This document shows positions 51,173 to 60,281 of a stretch of DNA of 64,000 nt, one piece after another. Position numbers and translations under genes: made by a program. The stretch comes from Pseudoalteromonas sp. XMcav2-N (GTDB taxonomy: Bacteria; Pseudomonadota; Gammaproteobacteria; Enterobacterales; Alteromonadaceae). Where the stretch lies: positions 673,504-737,503 of the forward strand of contig NZ_JAMXSF010000001.1 in assembly GCF_024124545.1 (NCBI RefSeq), in the 5' to 3' direction. The notes under the pieces were generated by a model that worked only from the letters and a program-made list of their open reading frames with translations, was not told where the DNA came from and searched no databases. The stretch's first letter is position 1. Each line of letters starts with the position of its first letter.

Positions 51173-52117
51173 GTGCTGCATTACACGCAAATGAACCTGG
51201 ACAGGGCCTCGGCTGAACGAAAAGACCCTAACTGGTTACTTGGCCAATACGGTGAAAAAAGCCGCTGGTTGCTGGTATGGAATAACAAAAATCTGATTGT
51301 CAGCAACGAGCGCGAGCTGGCTTTGTTGTCTCAGTCACAGGTTGACACACTTGACCGCGCCGAAGCCGTGTTTTTAGGCATTGACGACACTTATAGCTAC
51401 TTTGCGCTGGACGTTAGCGAAGTCGAACAAGAGTTACTTCAGGACTGTATTGATGTCAGCTTTGATGAGCACACGTTTGAACAAACCTTCCATTTCGAAG
51501 ATATGCGCACCATAGGCCCAAAGCTGGACGCCGAATTAGCGTCGGTGGGTGTGTTGGCCCGCGGGCTGTGTTACTGGCATAAAACGCATCGTTTCTGTGG
51601 GCGTTGTGGTAGTCCAAATCGCCCTGTGGAAGCCGGACACGCGCGTTTGTGCAACGACAAAGAATGTCGTCATATGACGTTCCCGCGCACGGATCCCGCT
51701 GTGATTATGCTGGTAACACATACCTTTGCAGATGGTGTTGAGCGCTGCCTGCTTGGTCGACAAGCGCAATGGCCAGAAGGTGTGTACTCAACTCTGGCGG
51801 GGTTTGTTGACCCCGGTGAAACACTGGAGCGGGCCGTGATCCGCGAAGTTAAAGAAGAGGCCGGGGTTGAGGTTGACCAGGTACGCTACCTTGCCTCGCA
51901 ACCCTGGCCATTTCCGTCGTCTATTATGCTAGGCTTTATAGCAACTGCAAAAAGCACCGACATTTTTGTTGAGCAGGATGAGCTGGAGCATGCACAATGG
52001 TTTTCCCGAGCGGATCTCAACGGATTTGCCGAGTGGGGAGACGATGTGCCCGGATATAAACTCACCCGCAAAGATTCTATCTCCAGATATCTGGTTGAAT
52101 ACTGGCGTCAGCAATGA
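51173..52117 (+). CDS. nudC: NAD+ diphosphatase / mRNA decapping Nudix hydrolase NudC
   Basis: Splits NADH to NMNH and AMP and removes NAD caps from RNA. About 314 residues. The four zinc cysteines lie in FCGRCG and CNDKECRH (about 140-165). The Nudix box is GFVDPGETLERAVIREVKEEAG, followed by the family-specific SQPWPFPSS. Start choice: GTG at 51173 has AGGA 8 bases upstream. An ATG at 51164 touches the AGG, and the longer GTG start at 51140 has no good ribosome site. metC follows after 27 bases. Confidence 0.93.
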   Translation: MLHYTQMNLDRASAERKDPNWLLGQYGEKSRWLLVWNNKNLIVSNERELALLSQSQVDTLDRAEAVFLGIDDTYSYFALDVSEVEQELLQDCIDVSFDEHTFEQTFHFEDMRTIGPKLDAELASVGVLARGLCYWHKTHRFCGRCGSPNRPVEAGHARLCNDKECRHMTFPRTDPAVIMLVTHTFADGVERCLLGRQAQWPEGVYSTLAGFVDPGETLERAVIREVKEEAGVEVDQVRYLASQPWPFPSSIMLGFIATAKSTDIFVEQDELEHAQWFSRADLNGFAEWGDDVPGYKLTRKDSISRYLVEYWRQQ

Positions 52118-52144
52118 TGCACTTAGTCCAAAATTGAGCACACT

Positions 52145-53314
52145 ATGAAGAAGAATACTAAACTGGTGGCCGCTGGCCGCAAAACCCAGTACACCAAGGG
52201 CGTGGTTAACCCTGTGGTACAACGGGCATCGACCGTTGTTTTTGAGTCTGTCGCCGATATGCAGGAAGCCATTTCCGAGCGCGGCAAACGCACTTTGTTT
52301 TATGGCCGTCGTGGCACCAATACGCATTTTGCATTGCAAGACGCCATCATGGAGCTTGAAAATGGCGCCGGTTGTGCGTTATATCCGTCTGGTGCTGCCG
52401 CCATTTCGCAGGCCCTGTTGTCATTTCTGAAAACCGGCGATCATCTGTTGATGGTAGATACTGCCTACGAGCCAACCCGTGATTTTTGTGACAAGATCCT
52501 GGCTGGGTTGGGGATCACAACTACCTATTATGATCCGCTGATTGGCGCTGATATCGAATCACTCATTCAGGACAACACCAAAGTGCTGTTCCTGGAATCC
52601 CCTGGCTCTATCACCATGGAAGTGCAGGACGTGCCCAGCCTGGTCAAAGTGGCTAAGGCAAAGGGCCTGATCACTATGCTGGATAACACCTATGGCAACG
52701 GGTGGCATTATCGGCCGCTGGAGCATGGCGTGGATATCAGCATTCAGGCCGCCACTAAATACATAGTCGGTCACTCCGATGTCATGATGGGCGTGGCCGT
52801 GGCTAACGAGACGCTGTGGCCAACCCTGCGCGAAAACTCTTACCTGCTTGGACAGTGTACCTCAGCAGACGACGCTTACCTGGCATTACGTGGTTTGCGG
52901 ACCATGCCGGTACGCTTGCAGCAACACGAAAAGTCGGCACTTCAGGTTGCCAACTGGCTGGCCGGTCACCCTCTGGTTGATCACGTACGACATCCTGCAC
53001 TGAAAAGCTGCCCGGGGCATGAGTTTTTTAAACGCGACTTTAGCGGCAGCAATGGTTTGTTCTCTGTGGTGATGAAACAGGGGCACCGCAAAGCCATTAA
53101 CCGTTTCCTCGACAGCTTACACCACTTTAAGATGGGCTTTTCATGGGGCGGCTTTGAAAGCCTGGTAACGGCGAATGCCAGCATGGCCCCTCTGCGCACA
53201 ACAACGGGGTGGCAGCATGGTCCGGTGATCCGCTTGCACATAGGTCTGGAAGATGTGGAAGATTTGATTGCTGATTTGGAGCAGGCGCTCAAGGTCTATC
53301 AGGAAAGCTTGTAA
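52145..53314 (+). CDS. metC: Cystathionine beta-lyase
   Basis: PLP enzyme that makes homocysteine from cystathionine in methionine synthesis. 389 residues. The PLP lysine is Lys205 in QAATKYIVGHSDVMMG. The N-terminal TLFYGRRGTNTHFALQDAI and FSWGGFESL near the C-terminus fit the beta-lyase group rather than MetB. It is probably co-transcribed with nudC. Confidence 0.93.
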   Translation: MKKNTKLVAAGRKTQYTKGVVNPVVQRASTVVFESVADMQEAISERGKRTLFYGRRGTNTHFALQDAIMELENGAGCALYPSGAAAISQALLSFLKTGDHLLMVDTAYEPTRDFCDKILAGLGITTTYYDPLIGADIESLIQDNTKVLFLESPGSITMEVQDVPSLVKVAKAKGLITMLDNTYGNGWHYRPLEHGVDISIQAATKYIVGHSDVMMGVAVANETLWPTLRENSYLLGQCTSADDAYLALRGLRTMPVRLQQHEKSALQVANWLAGHPLVDHVRHPALKSCPGHEFFKRDFSGSNGLFSVVMKQGHRKAINRFLDSLHHFKMGFSWGGFESLVTANASMAPLRTTTGWQHGPVIRLHIGLEDVEDLIADLEQALKVYQESL

Positions 53315-53320
53315 CAGAAG

Positions 53321-53350
53321 CGGGCGGTGAGGCTGTCACCGCCTGTTTAT
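53321..53350. terminator. Hairpin between convergent metC and sbcB
   Basis: GGCGGTGA, GGCTG loop, TCACCGCC, then TGTTTAT. An 8-bp GC-rich stem with a weak T-run; it lies between two converging genes. Confidence 0.6.
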
Positions 53351-53359
53351 GATGCCAGA

Positions 53360-54811
53360 TTAAAGGCTCTGCGCGTAATGGTACAGTGCCTTTAACACAG
53401 CCAGATTCTTTTCATTGCCTTCATGTTCATACACCAGATTTTCCAGCGTGATCATAAAGTCCTGCGCATTGATAGACGGGTTGTCTTCGCCATGCATGAG
53501 TTTGTTCTGACAGTATTTACGCCACTGCTCCAGTTCACTGGCAGAGAGGCTTTCCGGCCAGTTTCGGGCACGATAGCGAAACAGCAGAGTATGGAATTTA
53601 GGATCTTCAAACTCCAGGTTGAGCGAGCCTAATTCGTGCGGCGGCGCTTCGCGTACAATGGCCAGCTTGGCTTTGTCGGCTTTACTGATAAAACCATTAT
53701 AAAGCTGATAATCCGGGTTAGTTGTGTCGCTGAAATCGCCCTGGTCGTTAAACACCTCAGCCACCTTGTCGCGCAGCTCCGGGTGCGATTTAAGAATTTT
53801 AAGATGTGCCAGACACTGTTCACGATCGATCCCCAGGCGGGCAGCGTTCTCTGGTAGCAGCGTTTTTGCAGGCGCTAATATCGGACATTTGTTCAGGTGA
53901 ACCAGTTTCAGGCCAACCGGTAGCTCATCTTCGCCCAAATCACTGTGTTTAGTGTACAAGCGCGCACGGAGTTCCTCTACCGACAGGTCCAGCAGCACCT
54001 GCGGGTCATTGGTCAGGTTGAAACACACCACGGCATTTTTGTTCACCGGGTGAAAGCTCATTGGCGCAATCCAGCTGGTGCAACCCTGAGTGGCTGGAAT
54101 ACGCGAAGAAGTATGCACCAGTGGCTGCATGTTAAACACATCAATCAGGTCCGCGAGTGCTTTTTTACCGCGCAGCGAGAAGAAAAACTGATACAGTTTA
54201 GGCTGTTTGTCTTTAATCAGCTTGGCCAGCGCAATGGTTGCCGTCACATCGCTCAGCGCATCGTGGGCATCGGCGTGCTCAATGCCGTTCGCTTTGGTGA
54301 GGTCTTCCAGGCGAAAACTTGGGGTGCCATCTTCTTTTTCTGGCCACACAATGCCTTCAGGGCGAAGCGCATAACAGGCACGCACTAAATCAATGATATC
54401 CCAGCGGCTATTGCCATTTTGCCACTCGCGTTCATAGGGGTCATAGAAGTTGCGATACAGACTATAGCGGGTCACTTCGTCATCGAACCGAATGCTGTTA
54501 TAACCGGCAACACAGGTATTGGGTTTACTGAATTCGCGATGGATCTTGGCCATAAACTCACTTTCCGGCAATCCATGTTTCAGCGCATGCTGCGGCGTGA
54601 TCCCAGTTACCAGGCAAGCCTCTGGCTGAGGCAAATAATCCGCCGCCGGGCGACAATACTCAATCAGCGGCTCACCTATAATATTCAGGTCCAGATCGGT
54701 ACGGATCCCGGCAAACTGACTCGGCCGGTCCTTCTGCGGGCTGGCCCCCCAGGTTTCATAATCGTGCCAGTAAATTGTGGGGATATTATCAGTTAATTCT
54801 TGTGTCGCCAT
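53360..54811 (-). CDS. sbcB: Exodeoxyribonuclease I
   Basis: 3'-5' exonuclease on single-stranded DNA, involved in mismatch repair and recombination. 483 residues (E. coli 475). DEDDh exonuclease motifs are IYWHDYETWG (Asp/Glu) near 14-23, YNSIRFDDEVTRYSLYRNFYDPY near 104-126, and HADAHDALSDVTATIALA near 178-195. The C-terminal SH3-like and helical domains are present. The usual N-terminus is extended slightly by polar residues. Confidence 0.95.
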   Translation of the reverse strand: MATQELTDNIPTIYWHDYETWGASPQKDRPSQFAGIRTDLDLNIIGEPLIEYCRPAADYLPQPEACLVTGITPQHALKHGLPESEFMAKIHREFSKPNTCVAGYNSIRFDDEVTRYSLYRNFYDPYEREWQNGNSRWDIIDLVRACYALRPEGIVWPEKEDGTPSFRLEDLTKANGIEHADAHDALSDVTATIALAKLIKDKQPKLYQFFFSLRGKKALADLIDVFNMQPLVHTSSRIPATQGCTSWIAPMSFHPVNKNAVVCFNLTNDPQVLLDLSVEELRARLYTKHSDLGEDELPVGLKLVHLNKCPILAPAKTLLPENAARLGIDREQCLAHLKILKSHPELRDKVAEVFNDQGDFSDTTNPDYQLYNGFISKADKAKLAIVREAPPHELGSLNLEFEDPKFHTLLFRYRARNWPESLSASELEQWRKYCQNKLMHGEDNPSINAQDFMITLENLVYEHEGNEKNLAVLKALYHYAQSL

Positions 54812-55573
54812 CAGGCTATAAATCCTATTTCAATCAACCTGTTATTCTTATTCAGTGCAGCAGGTTGCTGTTCAGAGTTTGCTGTTTTTTAAACCTAAGT
54901 GTGTGTATCACTGCGTGTACTGAACTCAATCAGTGTGTATATAAATGCGCATACTGCTTAGGCTTGTACAAACTCAAAAGTCTGGAAATCTAAGTCGTTA
55001 CGCTATTGTCTCATAGTGATGGGTTGGGAGTAAACGGAAGAGGGCGAGTGTGGGTTTGCATGCTCAAATATTAAAAGGTTCAGGGCAGGGCGTTGGTAAA
55101 CTAACTAATAGTTTATCATCAAAAAATCGGCCTCTTCCTATTAGTGGAAAATCTACTTAAAAGCTTGTTCAGTATATGGGGTCACTCTATGTGTGTCACT
55201 GAAGCTAAAAGTTACTAATTCCGAACACCATGACATGAGTAGATGAAATTATGTATGTGCAATACCAGTTCTTTGAGCATTTGAGTAGCAGATTGGCTAA
55301 TGCATCAATATCAAGAGTGTGATGTCGTGTCATCTTTTACGGCTCGTACTTAGTACAAAAATATAGCGCTGTCATTTTTGTTTCCTTGATAAAATTTCAA
55401 TGTAGTAAACAACTTAAAAAACAAGTACCTAAAAACGCGCACTGAGAAAGTGGCTAAAACACCTTGTTTTTTGTTGCTAATTTCAACACATTGTTTAACG
55501 GATGAGCACAGCCAGAGCAGAGTGTCTCATCATTTGTCGAATAACCATTGTAAGAAATACAACAGGAAACAAC
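54812..55573. other. Long non-coding stretch upstream of the second GG-leader peptide gene
   Basis: 762 bases with only very short, unconvincing ORFs and many stops in all frames. It should contain the promoters of sbcB and of the peptide gene, but no clear -35/-10 pair, operator or terminator could be fixed by eye. Base composition is more AT-rich than the flanking genes, especially 55380-55500. It may hold gene remnants or an unrecognised small RNA. Confidence 0.55.
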
Positions 55574-55732
55574 ATGAAACTTAAAAAGGTTAAATTAAAA
55601 ACGCTAAGTACAGGTAAAAACCTAAACGCACAGCAAACGAATGAAATTGCGGGTGGGGCAAGTGCCTACAGTAAAGACTATGGTGCATGTTACACAGCGC
55701 CTGTATTTTGCCCAACAGCATACATTTGTTGA
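55574..55732 (+). CDS. Small GG-leader peptide with Cys/Tyr-rich core (RiPP or bacteriocin-like precursor)
   Basis: 52 residues from ATG 55574, with AGGA 7 bases upstream. An in-frame ATG at 55502 has no ribosome site. The leader (1-28) is MKLKKVKLKTLSTGK, then AQQTNEIAGG, ending Gly27-Gly28. The core is 24 residues, starts ASAYSKDYGACY and holds Cys39, Cys46 and Cys52, the last being C-terminal, plus four Tyr. The leader resembles that of the gene at 18763. No protease, transporter or modification gene is nearby. The neighbouring membrane protein gene at 56198 is 465 bases away, so a link is uncertain. Confidence 0.7.
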   Translation: MKLKKVKLKTLSTGKNLNAQQTNEIAGGASAYSKDYGACYTAPVFCPTAYIC

Positions 55733-56197
55733 TAAGGCTGCTTAGCCCGGCTTAGTCGGGCTTTATGCTTTAACAAGGAGTCCAGTCAGATCTTATCTAT
55801 TTGTCCTTCATGCATTTCATTTAGGTATTAGCAAACCGGAATGTTCTCCTACAGGGCTATACCAGTTGGCTAATTCTCTTAACTTTGAACCGTATATCAA
55901 AAACATATAACAATATCTGTCGCTATTTTAATGTCTTGCATTCCATCCAGGCAGAGTTGACGCGATTTTCGTGTATGGACCCATTATCAACCGGGTGTGT
56001 AATGTCATTTTGTTGCGATTCAATAAAAGCGGATACTGCTTTAACTGCTATTTTGCGCACTTTAATTGTACATAATTGCGTCGTCTTATTTGAGTTCAAT
56101 GGCTAAAGTTTGATACAAATACTAAGTAGATGGGATATCTTTTCACAAGTCTCTCAGGGACGACATTGCGCAAAAATTAAAAAGAGAAGGAATAATA
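55733..56197. other. Non-coding stretch after the peptide gene
   Basis: 465 bases. It holds the hairpin at 55744 and an open frame at 55885-56106 with no ribosome site and no recognisable protein features, judged not to be a gene. It should contain the promoter of the membrane protein gene at 56198. Confidence 0.5.
55744..55772 (+). terminator. Terminator-like hairpin after the GG-leader peptide gene
   Basis: AGCCCG and CGGGCT with a 7-base loop, followed by TTTATGCTTT. It starts 12 bases after the stop. Confidence 0.65.
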
Positions 56198-57001
56198 ATG
56201 ATGACAAGGCAAGTGCCTAACTGGGTGGTTATTGCTGGAGCTGTGTTTGGTGGTCTTACCCTGCTCTTTTTCATGCTATTGATAGTCATGTCGGCCTTTG
56301 GCTTAGAAGTGCCCTGTGATAGCCGTTTTTTAGTTGTGGTTGTCATCGCTTTTGGGGTAGCACTTTCTATCACTTTTTTAGGAGGAGCCGTTGCTGCGAG
56401 GGGCAGTGTTCCGTTACCTTTTATATCCAGGCATCCATTTACATTTAGCGCATCCGGCGGTATCGCTGCGTTTATCGTAGTGTTAACTCTCTCAAATTCA
56501 CTGTTCAGTAAGAATTGCGAGTCACCTATTGTGGGGTGTGCTGATGGGTATCAAAGTCACTATGTTTCGCAGCTAAGGTTCGGTTTTTGTTACCCCCGCA
56601 GAGGGTGGGAACTGGATACTGCTGCCATAGATATCAGAGCCGCAGATATTTTTATTAGAGCTTCAGAGGATAGAAATGTCGGGGTGCGTTATCACCTTAC
56701 GACAGTACCTGCTGTTTTTATGAGTGAGCAGGACGATTACTTCCAAAGGACCGCAGTAACCTGGTCACAATTAGACGAAAACATTGAGCACGGCCCCACT
56801 AATGTAGGCGGGCGAAAGGCGTACAGTTATCAATTGACGCCCCTTAACGGCAAAGGGGAGCCAATGCCAACAAGGATAACTCATATATTTTTATCGAACG
56901 AGATGCTTTTGGAAATATACGCTTCTCACATGGAGGATACTTCTGACGTACTGAAAAGTGAGATAGAAAGTATTGTGGCCAGTACTTCGATATTTAAGTG
57001 A
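56198..57001 (+). CDS. Hypothetical membrane protein with C-terminal soluble domain
   Basis: 267 residues not recognised as a known family. Three hydrophobic segments lie at about 9-31, 44-67 and 83-104, and the remaining 160 residues are soluble. That part has Cys pairs (KNCESPIVGC, near 106-115) followed by a stretch reading SQLRFGFCYPRRGWELDTAA and a predicted mixed alpha/beta end. The soluble region resembles stress-type domains such as PsbP/DUF1795 only loosely. AAGG stands 7 bases before the ATG. It is isolated between non-coding gaps in an accessory-looking stretch. Confidence 0.75.
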   Translation: MMTRQVPNWVVIAGAVFGGLTLLFFMLLIVMSAFGLEVPCDSRFLVVVVIAFGVALSITFLGGAVAARGSVPLPFISRHPFTFSASGGIAAFIVVLTLSNSLFSKNCESPIVGCADGYQSHYVSQLRFGFCYPRRGWELDTAAIDIRAADIFIRASEDRNVGVRYHLTTVPAVFMSEQDDYFQRTAVTWSQLDENIEHGPTNVGGRKAYSYQLTPLNGKGEPMPTRITHIFLSNEMLLEIYASHMEDTSDVLKSEIESIVASTSIFK

Positions 57002-57084
57002 GATGATGTCACTTTCTGCGCCTGACAGTTTAGTGTTCACAGCGTTGGGCCAGTGTATCACCTTGTTTTGAAAACCGAATTTTA

Positions 57085-57120
57085 GCCCTGCACATATGTT
57101 AGTAACATATCTAGCAGGGC
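57085..57120 (-). terminator. Long hairpin between convergent genes
   Basis: GCCCTGC (57085-57091) pairs with GCAGGGC (57114-57120), and ATATGTTA with TAACATAT forms an inner stem, separated by a small internal loop. The minus strand continues TAAAATT, so it could end the hydrolase transcript. Confidence 0.6.
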
Positions 57121-57129
57121 AGGTATTAT

Positions 57130-57981
57130 CTAAGGCGTTACCAATTCCTCAAACGCTTCTTTTGCTTGCTCGCTTTGCAAGATACGGCCATGCCCAAGCC
57201 CCTGCGTTTCTATGAGTTTTACCTTAGACATTTCGGTCGCTGCTTGTTTAGAGACGGTAAACTGCGCAAACCGGTCGTTCTGGTCGTGCACAATAATACA
57301 CTGAGCGGATCGGCTTTTTAGCTTTGCAAACGGGTCAACAGACGCCATTGGGTAGTTGTATTCATTTTCGACCTTGCTGACGACGGAGCGAAACAGTCGC
57401 ATTGAATAACCCGAACGCTCAATACTGCCAAACAAATTGCTGACATAATCCAGCACGGGTGCAATTAGTAACAGCGGTTTGTCGGCAAGTTTTGGGTGCT
57501 TACATTCAATAGTCGCGGCGCAGCCCATACTGTGGGCGATAACACCTTCAACATGGTCTGTGTTGTCGAGTACAGCTTCAAGTCCGTATACAAAGGCGGG
57601 CAGGTGACCGACCGAGCCTTCACTGTTGCCATGGGCTGGGTGGTCAAAGGCCAGTGCTGTGTAGCCTTGCTGAGCTATGTGCTGCATCAAAGGAAAGAAC
57701 TGGTTGGCACTGCCAGACCAGCCGTGGGTTAACACCCAAACGGGCCCACTACCAATCTGATAGGTTTTTAGTAAGCCTTCTTTTGAAGAAATACTGCCCT
57801 CAACCATTTCATTTGGTGCCGCATGCTTGGGCTTAGCCCTGACCGGCGTAAGCAGTAGCTTAGTTGCAGTCTTTTCGGCATGTCCTGGCGCTATTCTGTG
57901 GTGCGCACGGGTCATGACATTAAGCATATGCTTTTTGAAGTTAAATTTGCTATCTGATTTAAAGTAAATCTTGTCACTCAT
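57130..57981 (-). CDS. Alpha/beta hydrolase under TetR control
   Basis: 283 residues with the alpha/beta hydrolase fold: oxyanion-side LTHGWSGSANQF, nucleophile Ser151 in AHSMGCA, acid in VHDQNDRFAQF and His in GLGHGRIL. It has no signal peptide, so it is cytoplasmic. Substrate unknown. ATG 57981 has GGAGAAAGAG just upstream and is preferred to a start at 58053. The gene lies downstream of the TetR gene on the same strand. An operator-like sequence at 58027 matches one upstream of tetR, so the pair is probably a self-repressed unit. Confidence 0.88.
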   Translation of the reverse strand: MSDKIYFKSDSKFNFKKHMLNVMTRAHHRIAPGHAEKTATKLLLTPVRAKPKHAAPNEMVEGSISSKEGLLKTYQIGSGPVWVLTHGWSGSANQFFPLMQHIAQQGYTALAFDHPAHGNSEGSVGHLPAFVYGLEAVLDNTDHVEGVIAHSMGCAATIECKHPKLADKPLLLIAPVLDYVSNLFGSIERSGYSMRLFRSVVSKVENEYNYPMASVDPFAKLKSRSAQCIIVHDQNDRFAQFTVSKQAATEMSKVKLIETQGLGHGRILQSEQAKEAFEELVTP

Positions 57982-58026
57982 TTCTCTTTCTCCACGAAAA
58001 ACACCATAGCCAGTTAACTTTAAAAC

Positions 58027-58040
58027 GAACGGTCGTGCTA
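58027..58040. promoter_or_regulatory. Probable TetR operator before the hydrolase gene
   Basis: GAACGGTCGTGCTA, within the imperfect palindrome ACGAACGGTCGT (58025-58036). The same 14 bases occur inverted at 58741-58754 upstream of tetR. Confidence 0.65.
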
Positions 58041-58121
58041 ATAATGTATTCAAAAAAAGGCTGAAGGTGTTCAGCCTGGGGTTTATCCTGTTTAGCCTAA
58101 ACTACCGGAAAGCTAAAACAA

Positions 58122-58709
58122 TTACTTCCAGCTCTGTATCTGGCGTTCTACGCCATGCCAGAACCTCTGTGTGCTTTCTTCCTGTCCATGCATTGAATGA
58201 TACAGGTGGGCACTCAAATACATGCCATATAACTCAAAAGTGGCTTGCTCCGGTGCCAGATCAGCCCGAAACTCGTTGTTTTCAACGCCTTTGCCTATCT
58301 GGATTTGCAAATAGGTTAGCCAATTTTCAATCCCTTGCTTGAGCACTCGCTGCGCGGCAGACTCGTCGGCACATTTTTCTCGCCAGGCGTCCAGGAACAT
58401 ACAGCTGCCCTGGAATGATTGATTCCAGTTTAACCAGTGATGTAACAGCGCCTTTATCTTCTCTTCATAGTTGCGGCAGTTATCTGCCCGAGCAGGCACA
58501 ATAACGCGTTGTACAAAAATATCATTGGCAAAATCAACAACAGCCGCCTGCAAGTTCTCTTTTGAGTTAAAGTGTGCGAACAAACCGCTTTTAGACATAC
58601 TGCACTGTTTGGCCAGCTCACCAATCGTCAGGCTTTCCAGACCATTCTCACTGGCCAGCGCAAATGCCACATTTAAAATGTTATCGCGGGTTTGTTTGCC
58701 TTTGCTCAT
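58122..58709 (-). CDS. TetR family transcriptional regulator
   Basis: 195 residues. The N-terminal helix-turn-helix has TRDNILNVAFALASENGLESLTIGELAKQCSMSKSGLFAHFNSKENL. The C-terminal ligand-binding region is helical and begins with YEEKIKALLHHWLNW. Such C-terminal domains of the TetR_C_13-like type respond to hydrophobic ligands in other bacteria. It is upstream of, and on the same strand as, the alpha/beta hydrolase gene, with operator-like sequences before both. Confidence 0.92.
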   Translation of the reverse strand: MSKGKQTRDNILNVAFALASENGLESLTIGELAKQCSMSKSGLFAHFNSKENLQAAVVDFANDIFVQRVIVPARADNCRNYEEKIKALLHHWLNWNQSFQGSCMFLDAWREKCADESAAQRVLKQGIENWLTYLQIQIGKGVENNEFRADLAPEQATFELYGMYLSAHLYHSMHGQEESTQRFWHGVERQIQSWK

Positions 58710-58740
58710 ACACTACTCACTGCTATGTTACATATATTTA

Positions 58741-58754
58741 TAGCACGACCGTTC
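58741..58754. promoter_or_regulatory. Probable TetR operator before tetR
   Basis: TAGCACGACCGTTC, the exact reverse complement of the 14-base sequence before the hydrolase gene. It lies 32 bases before the tetR start, where the promoter is expected. Confidence 0.65.
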
Positions 58755-58972
58755 TTTTAATGATAGGTCAAAGTTTAAAGAGTGTGTAAGAGCATGGATA
58801 GTAGTGGCCATAAGTTTGATACATATTGAGTGTCAAACTAGCCAAAAGTTAGCCATAACAACCAACATGCATAACCTCCTGTGACTCCCATTTTAAAATC
58901 TTATTAAAATACAATGACATAAAATTTGGCCTGTATTATGCTCCTGTATGTGTTTTAACTTGGAGAAGATTT

Positions 58973-60184
58973 TTGAAAAAGCTGTTTATCGCTGTTTTAC
59001 TACTGCCTGTGTTCTGGATTTTATTACCAAAACAAGAAGCCATCAGCCAGGACAAGAAGACGTTTAGCGAATACATCAAGGCCGTTATGGAAGAAGCGGC
59101 TATCCCGGGGCTGGCGATTGCCAAAATTGACAATGGAGAAGCCACACTTCATACCTTTGGCTTTGCGGATGTGACGCAAAACAGGCCGGTGACACAAGAC
59201 ACCTTGTTTAATATCGCTTCAATCAGCAAACCCATTATGGGCGTGGTGCTGCTTAAGTTGGTAGAGCAGGGTAAGCTTGAACTCGACCGGGATATTAACG
59301 ATTATTTACCGTTTAAGGTTGATAACCCCAAACTAGAGAATGAGACGATTACACTCAGGCATTTGGTGACCCATACCTCCGGGATTGCAGATTACTACGA
59401 TGTAAACAGCTTCACGGCAAATCGGGATCCTGAAACGACCTTGGAAGCACACTTGACGTCATTACTGACACCCGGGGGGCATCTGTATGAGCAGGGGGCC
59501 TATTATCTGGACCATCAACCAGGCACTCATCGCAAGTATAGCAACCTGGCTTCTGCTCTGGCGGGTTATCTGGTCGAGGCAACCACGGGTGAAAGCCTGG
59601 CGCAGTACAGTGTGGATCATTTGTTTAAACCGTTGGGAATGGACAACACCCGCTGGCGATTAGAGGGTCTCTCATTTGCAGAAATAGCAGTGCCTTATGA
59701 AGTGGAATCCTGCATTCCTTATACACCTGTGTGTGGTGATTTCGAATCACCTAAATTGAATTATGTGATTAACGAGTACTTTAATCCACCCATTGCGTTC
59801 AAGCGGTTTGTGCCACAGCCTCACTATGGTAACCCTCAGTATCCTGATGGTGGGGTCCGCACCAGTATCAAAGAGCTCAGCCTGTTTCTGACCCAGCTGT
59901 TAAAAAACCAAACCATGGCCGGCGAACCACTCCTGTCAGCTGCGATATCTCAGCAAATGATATCGATCCAGGCACCCGAAGCTGTATCAAAAGGTCAACG
60001 TTTCTTCTGGCGCGACAACAGTATGGGATTGATAGGACATATGGGCTCGGATCCTGGTGTATTCGCAGCCATGTACTTTGATCCAAACAAAAAAGATGGG
60101 TTTATTATTCTGATGAATCGGGGACTGGACACGAAATCGGGCAGCGCCATGAAAAGTATTGCAGTCAGATTAATGAATCAATAG
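58973..60184 (+). CDS. Beta-lactamase-fold serine hydrolase (class C/esterase type)
   Basis: 403 residues, probably exported: N-terminal hydrophobic segment MKKLFIAVLLLPVFWILL. The SxxK motif is Ser83-I-S-Lys86 (ASISKP) and the YxN motif is Tyr189-S-Asn191 (RKYSNLAS). A third motif GHMGSDPG (near 350) replaces KTG. The family covers esterases, D-aminopeptidases and penicillin-binding-protein relatives, so no antibiotic resistance should be assumed. The start is TTG at 58973 with GGAG 7 bases upstream. Monocistronic. Confidence 0.9.
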   Translation: MKKLFIAVLLLPVFWILLPKQEAISQDKKTFSEYIKAVMEEAAIPGLAIAKIDNGEATLHTFGFADVTQNRPVTQDTLFNIASISKPIMGVVLLKLVEQGKLELDRDINDYLPFKVDNPKLENETITLRHLVTHTSGIADYYDVNSFTANRDPETTLEAHLTSLLTPGGHLYEQGAYYLDHQPGTHRKYSNLASALAGYLVEATTGESLAQYSVDHLFKPLGMDNTRWRLEGLSFAEIAVPYEVESCIPYTPVCGDFESPKLNYVINEYFNPPIAFKRFVPQPHYGNPQYPDGGVRTSIKELSLFLTQLLKNQTMAGEPLLSAAISQQMISIQAPEAVSKGQRFFWRDNSMGLIGHMGSDPGVFAAMYFDPNKKDGFIILMNRGLDTKSGSAMKSIAVRLMNQ

Positions 60185-60281
60185 TCTGGTTAGAGAGTTG
60201 AGTTAAGAGAAACGACATGGACGTTGCTGAAAATACTGAGAGACTAAGTGACAATGAGAGTAGAAAAGAGGGGGAGAAGAA

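Noticed and set aside
55502..55573. Longer start for the GG-leader peptide at 55574
   Set aside because: The extension has no ribosome site and would destroy the leader pattern; the ATG at 55574 has AGGA at the right distance.
55885..56106. Open frame of 73 codons in the gap after the second GG-leader peptide
   Set aside because: No ribosome binding site before its start and no recognisable protein features.
54812..56197. Genomic island or prophage remnant
   Set aside because: AT-rich with few genes, but no integrase, transposase, phage gene or flanking repeat was seen, so only the non-coding character is reported.
58973..60184. Beta-lactamase resistance gene
   Set aside because: SxxK and YxN are present but the third motif is not KTG. 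The sequence fits the broad esterase/peptidase group and the context gives no link to resistance.
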